5,148 nucleotides of DNA from Candidatus Dormiibacterota bacterium (lineage in GTDB: Bacteria > Chloroflexota > Dormibacteria > UBA8260), in the NCBI GenBank assembly GCA_955652455.1, contig CATPBU010000294.1, positions 1 through 5,148 of the forward strand, read 5' to 3'. Each line of letters begins with the position of its first letter. The stretch's first letter is position 1. Below the pieces are notes generated by a model. The model had not been told where the DNA came from. It made no database searches and saw nothing but the letters and a program-made list of their open reading frames with translations. Position numbers and translations under genes: made by a program. Positions 1 to 5,148 of the stretch are shown here, in pieces.

Positions 1-809
1 CCACCGGTGATGCTGATCACCCGCGCGCCGTCGTGGGTGCTGGCGTCGACGACGGCGAGGCCGAGGATTCCACTGTGCCCTGACTGGATGTACGGTGACG
101 ACGCGCCCGCCGTGATCTGGTTGGCGATGCCCATGGCGGTGTCGATCGGGATGGCGGCGCCGAAGCTGGCGCCCTGGTCGCCCTGCGTCGGCGAGGCAGC
201 GGTGTCCATGCCGATGACCCGACCCGCCTGGTCGAGCAGAGGTCCGCCGGAATCCCCCGGCTGGATCGGCGCGTTGAACTGGATCAGACCGGCCAGCGTG
301 TTCTGGGTGTGGTTGCCCTCGTTGGACACGGTCAGGGTGTCGTCAAGGGAGATCACCTGTCCGGTGACCACCACCGGCGCGCCGTTCTTGCCGAGGGCAT
401 TTCCCTCCGCAGTCACGCCGTCGCCGAGGTTGACCACCCCCGAACTCTCCAGTGGCACGGTGGGGAGGCCGGAGGCGCCCTCGAGGCGGATCACCGCGAC
501 ATCCTGGCTGGGATCGACGCCGACGACGGTGACGTTGTAGACCCGCCCGCCGGTGCCGATCTGTGCGGTCAGCGCGGTGGTCCCGGCGACCACATGGTTG
601 TTGGTCAGCACGGTGCCGTCGGGAGCGATGATCATGCCGGTGCCGGCGATCCGCCCACCCGGGACGGTTCCGTTGATATTGACAATCGCCGCGCTGATGT
701 CGCCTGAGGCGGTGCTCGATGGCGCGCCACCGCTGGACAGCGTGTTGGCGCCGCAGCCGGTGAGAAACAGGCCGGCGGCAACGCGCGCCATCCCCGCAGT
801 GCGGCTCAT
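1..809 (-). CDS. Trypsin-like serine protease lipoprotein, HtrA/PepA type (C-terminus cut by window edge)
   Basis: About 269 residues are visible; the 3' end lies beyond position 1. The N-terminus is a short lipoprotein signal with lipobox LTGC (Cys19), so the mature protein should be lipid-anchored on the outer face of the cytoplasmic membrane. A chymotrypsin-fold protease domain follows, with a full catalytic triad: His72 in TNNHVV, Asp103 in SQDVAVIRL and Ser187 in QPGDSGGPLL. The stretch GLIQFNAPIQPGDSGGP closely matches what I recall of mycobacterial PepA (Rv0125/Mtb32A). After about residue 244 the sequence (SGILGLAVVDAS) looks like the start of a PDZ domain, which is inference. The likely role is extracytoplasmic proteolysis or protein quality control; the substrate is unknown. 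The ATG at 809-807 overlaps the stop of the upstream propeller gene as ATGA, and no clear Shine-Dalgarno precedes it, so translation is probably coupled. Confidence is high for an active-site-intact protease and low for the substrate. Confidence 0.93.
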   Translation of the reverse strand, partial: MSRTAGMARVAAGLFLTGCGANTLSSGGAPSSTASGDISAAIVNINGTVPGGRIAGTGMIIAPDGTVLTNNHVVAGTTALTAQIGTGGRVYNVTVVGVDPSQDVAVIRLEGASGLPTVPLESSGVVNLGDGVTAEGNALGKNGAPVVVTGQVISLDDTLTVSNEGNHTQNTLAGLIQFNAPIQPGDSGGPLLDQAGRVIGMDTAASPTQGDQGASFGAAIPIDTAMGIANQITAGASSPYIQSGHSGILGLAVVDASTHDGARVISITG

Positions 810-3082
810 GGCTGGCGCGACGGCACCGCAACGTACGTCGCATTGGGAGCGACGTTGAGCGTCGCCGCCACCTTCCCCGCGGCGACGTCGACGACGTAGA
901 GCTTCTGCTGACTGGTGTCGAGGACGTAGGCGCGCAACCCGTCGGGGGTCAGCGCGGCGCTCTGAGGCCGGGAGCCGACGGCCACCGATTTGGTCGTGCT
1001 CAGGGTGGCGGTGCTGAGCAGCAGCAACGCCCCGCCGGTGTTCTCGGCGGCGACGAGCGCCGAGTCGTCAGGCGTTGGTGTCAAGCCGACGATGTTGCCC
1101 GTCTCGGCGTGAGTGAGGACGATCGCGTTGCTCGACACCAGGATCTCCTGGATCTGGTGGTTCTCCAGGACGAACAGGGTGGCACCCGTGTTGCCCATGA
1201 CGAGCGAGGGGTCGGCGCCGACCGCGATCGGCGCGCCGACGGCCCGGGTCCGCGTTGTCACCGGGAGTACAGCGGTATCGCTGGCGCAGGCCGCGTAGAC
1301 CGTGGCGCCGTCGGGCGTGATCACCAGCTGGGTGGGGCTGCACGGGAGCGCGATCGGCGAGCCCGCACGCCACTGTTTGACGTCAACCGTGGTGATTGAG
1401 TTGCTCTGGTGGTTGGCGATGAAGGCGACGGTGCCGTCCCGGGCCAGCGTCAACGATGATGGCGCCGCCCCGACCGGGAGCGGGAGGCCTGGCTTCGACG
1501 TGGCGGTATCGATCGCCGTCAGAAACCCGGGGTGGGTGCCGTCGCCGAAGCTGAGAACCAGCAGCGTCCGGTGGTCGGGCGTGAGCGCCAGGTCCTCCGG
1601 CGTGCCCGGGACGCGGACGGGGTCGCCGGCGGTCCTGCCGGCGAGGTCGATGTGCTGCACGGTGTCGGAGAGCCCGTTGGCGACCCACGCGGTGCTTGAG
1701 TCGTGGGCGATCAGCATGTTGGGCTGGTTGCCCACCGAGGCAGCGCCGCCACCGCTGCTGTTCAGTCCATTGAGGAAGGCCACCGTTCCCGGTGAGCTGG
1801 AGAACAGGACCCAGGCGCCACCGCTCCTCGGCAGGCTGAGGTCGGATGGGGCATTGTTGAGCGGCATCGGCGCACCGGAGGTGCGGGCACGCAGGTTCAC
1901 CGGCACCAGCGTCTGGTCGAGGCTGCAGGCGACCCAGGCGGTGGTACCGTCGGACGAGATCGCGGCGCGGCCGGGACCGGCTCCCACTGGGATCGTCGCC
2001 AGCGCTGCCCTCGCGACCAGGTCGACCAGGGTGACGCTGTGGTCGATGCCGTTGGTGACGACGAGCAGATGGCCGTCGGCGCTGAGCGCCGTGCCGGCCG
2101 GCCCGTGGCCGACGAGGATGGCAGGGCCCACGGCCCGGGAGCGAACGTCCACGGGGATCACCACGCCGGGGGCGTTACCGGAGCCAGGTTCGGTGACCCA
2201 GACCGTGCCGCTGTCGGGGCTGTAACGGACGTCGACCGGGGTGTTCCGTCCGACTGCGATCGGAGCGCCGAGCCCAGCCGTCGCGCTGTCGAAGGCGATG
2301 ATCCCGGGGTCCCCCTCCGCGGTGAAGAAGCTGACCACCCCGGATGACCCGGTCGGGGCCGGGGTGAAGGAATCGACTCCCTGGGGGAGCTGCTGCGCCG
2401 GCCGGGCGATCCCTGACGCCGTGTTGAAGGTGATCAGCGCGTGGCTGAGGTTGTCGACGACGTACAGCGAGCCGCCGTCAGCGGACAGTGATTCGTCTGT
2501 CGGGAGTTTCCCGGCCGCAAATGGGGTTCCCAGCCTGGCATGAACGAGGTCCACGGGGATGACCTGGCCGTCCGTGCCGTTCAGCAGGAACGCCCGGGTG
2601 CCGTCGGGCGTGGTGACGATACTGGTCGGCGAGCCGGGCAGCGCGATGGGCCGTCCGGAGGCGCCGCCGGTGAGGGACTCGGGCACCAGCACTGCCGGCC
2701 CGTTGTGCACCACCGCCACTGCCGGTCCGGACTGGGTCGGCTCTGGCGCGGAGCGTGACGCGCCGGTTCGAAGAATGTACGTGCCCGCTCCGGCGACGAT
2801 CACGGCGGCAGCTACACCGGCGGCGATCAGCTGCCTGGTGGTGGGGAACCCCGGCGGGGCGGTGGGGCTGGGAGCCGGCTCTGGAGCGCTGTGATGGGCG
2901 ATGGCCCACGACGGTGGCGGAGGCGGTGGCTCAGGACCCACGGACGGCGGCGCCGGACGTTGTGGAGGTGGCGGCGGCGGGACGACCGGGACGTCCCACG
3001 TCTCCTGCACGCGGTCGGGGCGCTCTCGAACGCTCCAACCGCCTGCCTGCGGCCGGTCGGGAGGGGGCGATTGGCCGGGCAT
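806..3082 (-). CDS. Membrane-anchored YVTN/YncE-type double beta-propeller protein
   Basis: From the ATG at 3082 the protein has 758 residues. Residues 1-84 are proline-rich and probably cytoplasmic, with two six-proline runs (35-40 and 52-57). Residues 85-104 form a hydrophobic helix (LIAAGVAAAVIVAGAGTYIL). A linker leads to about fourteen repeats of 40-46 residues from 145 to 740, with the pattern P-I-x-V-G-x-x-P then TPDG, a YV/WV strand and a V-x-x-V-D strand. The last residues (from 741) restart the pattern. This is the YVTN/lactonase-like propeller architecture; no enzymatic residues are evident, so binding or scaffolding is more likely than catalysis. Start choice: an in-frame GTG at 3160 would add 26 codons, but only 14 of these end in G or C, unlike the strongly GC-ending codons around them, so that stretch looks non-coding. 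The gene lies downstream of the thioredoxin lipoprotein gene and overlaps the protease gene by ATGA. Exact function unknown. Confidence 0.88.
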   Translation of the reverse strand: MPGQSPPPDRPQAGGWSVRERPDRVQETWDVPVVPPPPPPQRPAPPSVGPEPPPPPPSWAIAHHSAPEPAPSPTAPPGFPTTRQLIAAGVAAAVIVAGAGTYILRTGASRSAPEPTQSGPAVAVVHNGPAVLVPESLTGGASGRPIALPGSPTSIVTTPDGTRAFLLNGTDGQVIPVDLVHARLGTPFAAGKLPTDESLSADGGSLYVVDNLSHALITFNTASGIARPAQQLPQGVDSFTPAPTGSSGVVSFFTAEGDPGIIAFDSATAGLGAPIAVGRNTPVDVRYSPDSGTVWVTEPGSGNAPGVVIPVDVRSRAVGPAILVGHGPAGTALSADGHLLVVTNGIDHSVTLVDLVARAALATIPVGAGPGRAAISSDGTTAWVACSLDQTLVPVNLRARTSGAPMPLNNAPSDLSLPRSGGAWVLFSSSPGTVAFLNGLNSSGGGAASVGNQPNMLIAHDSSTAWVANGLSDTVQHIDLAGRTAGDPVRVPGTPEDLALTPDHRTLLVLSFGDGTHPGFLTAIDTATSKPGLPLPVGAAPSSLTLARDGTVAFIANHQSNSITTVDVKQWRAGSPIALPCSPTQLVITPDGATVYAACASDTAVLPVTTRTRAVGAPIAVGADPSLVMGNTGATLFVLENHQIQEILVSSNAIVLTHAETGNIVGLTPTPDDSALVAAENTGGALLLLSTATLSTTKSVAVGSRPQSAALTPDGLRAYVLDTSQQKLYVVDVAAGKVAATLNVAPNATYVAVPSRQP
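863..2650 (-). repeat. Fourteen propeller repeats (protein level)
   Basis: Reading the 758-residue protein, repeats begin near residues 145, 187, 230, 274, 321, 363, 405, 447, 488, 534, 576, 618, 656 and 699, with a partial fifteenth start at 741. Each starts near PIAVG-x-x-P and usually has a (T/S)PDG-like turn about 15 residues later. Repeats 3, 7, 12 and 13 are the most degenerate. The DNA copies are diverged, so this is an old protein repeat and not a recent tandem duplication. Boundaries were set by eye and may be off by a few residues. Confidence 0.8.
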
Positions 3083-3184
3083 TGGTTGACCGTACGGTGC
3101 GTGGCAGGAGATCGAGGTTGCAGGAGCGTCGCAGCTTCGTACAGCACGAGTCCGCGCCACCCACGCGGGCCTGGCGCCGCCCGC
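3083..3184 (-). promoter_or_regulatory. Intergenic gap before propeller gene; candidate leaderless promoter with palindrome
   Basis: This is the only real gap between genes in the window. A perfect 10-bp palindrome, ACCGTACGGT, lies at 3089-3098. On the minus strand it contains TACGGT (3094-3089), which fits the actinobacterial -10 pattern TAnnnT and ends six bases before the ATG at 3082. That would place the transcript start at or next to the start codon, a leaderless arrangement, and no Shine-Dalgarno is visible upstream of this ATG. The palindrome could serve as an operator overlapping the -10. I see no good -35 hexamer. This is a candidate only; readthrough from the upstream genes is equally possible. 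Confidence 0.3.
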
Positions 3185-3703
3185 TCATGCAGCCGATCGA
3201 GCGATGGCGATCTTGGCGCGGAGGTCATCGGGATTGAGCTGACCTTCGATCAGAGCGGACACGCGCCCTTCGCGGTCGATGACGAAGGTCGTGGGCGGCC
3301 CTACCACCTCGTAGCTGACCACGACCGTGTCGGAGGTGTCGACGAGGCTGTCGTACGGCACCGCGTAGTGGGTCACGTATCCCTGGGCTGCCGAACTGCT
3401 GCTGTCGACGCTGACACCGGCGAAGTGCACGCCGGCGCCAAGCTCCTGCTGCGCCAGCGCATTGATTGCCGGCTGCTCGGCCTGGCACGGCACGCACCAC
3501 GACGCCCAGAAGACAAGCACCACCACTGAACCCCGCCACGCGTCCAGCGACAGCTGGTGACCCTCAAGTGACCTCCCGCTCAGCGGTGGAGCGAGGTCGC
3601 CGACGCGCGCGCCCACGCTGGTCGTTGCGGCGGCACCGGTCGGGGCCCCGCCGCAACCGGCCAGCGCGATGGCGGCCAGTATCGAGGCCAGCCCCCGCGC
3701 CAC
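3185..3703 (-). CDS. TlpA/ResA-like thioredoxin-fold lipoprotein
   Basis: A 172-residue protein with a GTG start one base after the ctaB stop. The N-terminus is a short signal peptide with lipobox LAGC (Cys17), predicting a lipid-anchored extracytoplasmic protein. The TlpA/AhpC-TSA fold follows: a GDLAPPLSGRSLEG entry segment (about 35-48), the strand VVVLVFWASW, the redox motif Cys70-Val-Pro-Cys73, and the cis-proline loop GPPTTFVID with Pro137 as the likely cis-proline. Family members reduce extracytoplasmic disulfides: ResA acts on apocytochrome c, and Bradyrhizobium TlpA reduces ScoI and the CuA site of cytochrome oxidase subunit II. Its position behind CtaG and CtaB favours a role in oxidase maturation, which is inference. 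It is not a Sco protein, because the motif is CxxC and not CxxxC. A weak GGCGG precedes the start; coupling to ctaB translation is likely. Confidence 0.93.
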   Translation of the reverse strand: MARGLASILAAIALAGCGGAPTGAAATTSVGARVGDLAPPLSGRSLEGHQLSLDAWRGSVVVLVFWASWCVPCQAEQPAINALAQQELGAGVHFAGVSVDSSSSAAQGYVTHYAVPYDSLVDTSDTVVVSYEVVGPPTTFVIDREGRVSALIEGQLNPDDLRAKIAIARSAA

Positions 3704-3704
3704 C

Positions 3705-4637
3705 TCAGCCGCCGGCGATGAGCGCAGCCGCGGCGCTGCAGGCGAAAACCGCGGCCAGGTACAGCAGCGAGTAGTGGAAGAGCCGTGCGCTGCTGCGCAC
3801 GGTGCGATGGTGCAGTGCGCAGACGGCGAGGAACAGGAAATACGAGTCGAGGGCTATGACGGGCACCGCATACAGCGCGCCGAGCGTCAGCGCCGGCACG
3901 AGGCTGACCGCGACCAGCACTACAAGGTACGCCATGATCGCCTGCAGTGTGGCCCGCTCCGACGCGACCGCAGGGAGCATGGGCACCGACACCCCGGCGT
4001 AATCACGCCGGTACACCAGCGCCAGCGCCCAGGAATGCGGCGGTGTCCAAAAGAAGATGATGCCGAACAGCGCGATCGCCACCCAGCCGATCTGCCCGGT
4101 GGCAATGACCGAGCCCACCAGCACGGGGACCGCGCCGGCGGCGCCACCGACCACGATGTTCTGGGTGGTGCGGCGCTTCAGAGTCATCGTGTAGAGGGCG
4201 ACGTAATACACCGAGCCGAGCAGCGCCAGCGCCGCGGCGAGCGGACTCGCGAGCGCCACGAAAACCACCGCGGCGAGCGCCACCAGGACCACGCCGAACA
4301 CCAGCGCGTCACCGGCGCGAATCCGCCCACTCGGGATCGGCCGGTTGGCCGTACGCCGCATCAGCCCGTCGATGTCGCGATCCCACCAGCAGTTGAGCGC
4401 GCCGCTGCCACCGGCGGCGCAGAAGCCGCCGACCACTGCGGCGGTCAGCTCACGCAGGTTGGGCAGCGTGTGCGATGCGACCACCATGGCGGTGAGCTCG
4501 GTGATCAGCAGCAGAACGATGATGCGCGGCTTGGTGAGGCTGAGGTAGTCGACGGCGACGGCGCGAGCGCGCGCCATCGCGTCACTGTGCGGCACCGGCA
4601 GCAGGTTGGCCCGGCCGGCGCGGACAGGCGTGCTCAC
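3705..4637 (-). CDS. ctaB: Protoheme IX farnesyltransferase (heme O synthase)
   Basis: A 310-residue integral membrane prenyltransferase of the UbiA superfamily that transfers a farnesyl group to heme B to make heme O, the precursor of heme A for aa3/caa3-type oxidases. Diagnostic segments are all present: DYLSLTKPRIIVLL near the N-terminus; the Mg-diphosphate motif NCWWDRDID (Asn82, Asp86, Asp90) followed by RTANRPIPSGR; a second conserved loop YTMTLKRRTTQNIVVGG (about 149-165); and TPPHSWALAL with RRDYAGVSVPMLP (about 198-222). Several hydrophobic helices separate these loops, and the length is normal for the family. The start is the GTG at 4637, which overlaps the preceding gene's TGA as GTGA. 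It has a strong GGGGAGG seven bases upstream. A longer in-frame reading from 4754 would run through the CtaG coding region and is not needed. Confidence 0.97.
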   Translation of the reverse strand: MSTPVRAGRANLLPVPHSDAMARARAVAVDYLSLTKPRIIVLLLITELTAMVVASHTLPNLRELTAAVVGGFCAAGGSGALNCWWDRDIDGLMRRTANRPIPSGRIRAGDALVFGVVLVALAAVVFVALASPLAAALALLGSVYYVALYTMTLKRRTTQNIVVGGAAGAVPVLVGSVIATGQIGWVAIALFGIIFFWTPPHSWALALVYRRDYAGVSVPMLPAVASERATLQAIMAYLVVLVAVSLVPALTLGALYAVPVIALDSYFLFLAVCALHHRTVRSSARLFHYSLLYLAAVFACSAAAALIAGG

Positions 4638-5148
4638 GCTCGTGCCTCCCCTCGCCGGCGCGCCTCCGTGTCGGCAGCCTGCGCATCGTTCTCGAACCAG
4701 AGCGCCCCCAGCGTCACCAGCACGATCACGAAGGGCAGGCTGGCCGGGACCCACATGACTCCCGCCGCCAGCTGCTGGTCCGCGATGGCCGTCAGGTCGC
4801 CGCTGCCGGAGTACGCGTACAGCACCGTCGGTGCGTACCCGATGAACACGGCCAGCATCCAGCTCCCCACCAGCCCGGCGAGCACCACCACAGCCCGGCC
4901 GATCAATCCGAGCGACGGTGCCGCTCGCCGGCGGGAAAGGGATGCCGTCCAGAAGAGCAGCCCGACAGCGAGGAACGCGGTGTGTTCGACGTTGTGCACC
5001 GCGTCATCTCGCAACGTGAGGTTGTACAGAGCGGGAATGTGCCACAGCCACATCACCGAGACGAACGCGGTGACCGCCGCGATGGCGACGATCAGGCGGC
5101 GGCTGGGGGTGGTCATGGCCCGCTGCGGTGCGCTGAGCACACCACGCA
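4634..5148 (-). CDS. CtaG-type cytochrome c oxidase assembly membrane protein (N-terminus cut by window edge)
   Basis: About 170 C-terminal residues are visible and the reading frame stays open to the window edge, so the true start lies outside. The sequence carries hallmarks of the caa3_CtaG family (Bacillus-type CtaG, unrelated to the Cox11-type CtaG): MWLWHIPALYN at the end of the first visible helix, HNVEHTAFLAVGLLFW, and DQQLAAGVMWVPASLPF near the C-terminus. Four hydrophobic helices are visible, where the family usually has six or seven. The conserved histidines (codons near 5041, 4996 and 4984) are candidate metal ligands, but this is inference. Family members are needed for active caa3 oxidase, probably for its copper centres. 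In actinobacteria the domain can be fused behind a CopD domain, which cannot be judged here because the N-terminus is missing. An internal GTG at 5140 is not a credible start, since it would leave only part of the domain. The stop overlaps the ctaB start by 4 nt. Confidence 0.88.
   Translation of the reverse strand, partial: RGVLSAPQRAMTTPSRRLIVAIAAVTAFVSVMWLWHIPALYNLTLRDDAVHNVEHTAFLAVGLLFWTASLSRRRAAPSLGLIGRAVVVLAGLVGSWMLAVFIGYAPTVLYAYSGSGDLTAIADQQLAAGVMWVPASLPFVIVLVTLGALWFENDAQAADTEARRRGEARA
4645..4651 (-). promoter_or_regulatory. Shine-Dalgarno of ctaB
   Basis: On the minus strand GGGGAGG sits seven bases before the GTG at 4637. It is the strongest ribosome binding site seen in the window, and it decides the ctaB start in favour of the GTGA overlap over upstream in-frame candidates. 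It lies inside the end of the CtaG coding sequence. Confidence 0.75.

Noticed and set aside
1302..2225. Long plus-strand open frame (307 codons) opposite the propeller gene
   Set aside because: It is the antisense shadow of a GC-rich gene; the translation has no recognisable domain, whereas the minus strand gives clear propeller repeats.
930..2620. Recurring short DNA strings such as CCGTCGGGCGT across the region
   Set aside because: They encode the TPDG-like turn of the propeller repeats; spacing follows the protein repeat and the flanks are diverged, so they are not CRISPR or regulatory repeats.
3083..3160. Longer propeller start at the in-frame GTG at 3160
   Set aside because: Only 14 of the 26 added codons end in G or C, unlike the rest of the gene, and no ribosome binding site precedes the GTG. 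The ATG at 3082 starts a typical proline-rich head.
2931..3188. ATGA overlap at the end of the thioredoxin gene (3188-3185) opening an 85-codon minus-strand frame
   Set aside because: It imitates the overlaps elsewhere in the operon, but the frame differs from the propeller frame. Its product is Arg/Ala/Pro-rich without recognisable features, and most of it overlaps the propeller gene's proline-rich head. A sequencing frameshift in the gap cannot be excluded, though the good ATG at 3082 makes it unnecessary.
806..3704. Intrinsic terminators between genes
   Set aside because: The junctions overlap or are one base apart, and in the single gap I see no GC-rich hairpin followed by a T-run on the minus strand.
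4638..4754. Longer ctaB start at 4754
   Set aside because: The 39 extra residues are the out-of-frame reading of the CtaG end and lack family similarity; the GTG at 4637 has a strong Shine-Dalgarno and gives the normal length.
5138..5140. GTG at 5140 as the CtaG start
   Set aside because: The frame stays open to the window edge, and a 168-residue product would lack the N-terminal helices of the family, so the gene is treated as cut by the window.

Overview
The window is a compact, GC-rich bacterial segment carrying five genes, all on the minus strand. Transcription runs from the right edge (5148) to the left edge (1). The composition, frequent GTG starts, 4-nt stop/start overlaps and a secreted protease resembling mycobacterial PepA (Rv0125) suggest an actinomycete. 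Another high-GC lineage such as Dormibacterota or Chloroflexota cannot be excluded from sequence alone.

Layout in transcription order: (1) 5148-4634, the C-terminal part of a CtaG-type (caa3_CtaG) membrane protein for cytochrome c oxidase assembly, cut by the window edge. (2) 4637-3705, ctaB, protoheme IX farnesyltransferase (heme O synthase), with a GTGA overlap and a strong Shine-Dalgarno. (3) 3703-3185, a TlpA/ResA-like thioredoxin-fold lipoprotein with a WCVPC active site, starting 1 nt after the ctaB stop. (4) A roughly 100-nt gap, then 3082-806, a large membrane-anchored protein with a proline-rich cytoplasmic head, one transmembrane helix and about fourteen YVTN/YncE-type beta-propeller repeats (2 x 7). 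(5) 809-1, a trypsin-like serine protease lipoprotein of the HtrA/PepA kind, joined to the propeller gene by an ATGA overlap and cut by the left edge.

The first three genes form a recognisable terminal-oxidase maturation module: metal-centre assembly (CtaG), heme O synthesis (CtaB) and extracytoplasmic thiol reduction (TlpA-like). The last two encode surface-exposed proteins. They look translationally coupled to each other and may also be transcribed from a leaderless promoter in the gap before the propeller gene. A link between the propeller-protease pair and oxidase biogenesis or envelope quality control is a hypothesis from gene order only. No RNA genes, mobile elements, CRISPR arrays or convincing terminators were seen, and no gene-free stretch exceeds about 100 bases.
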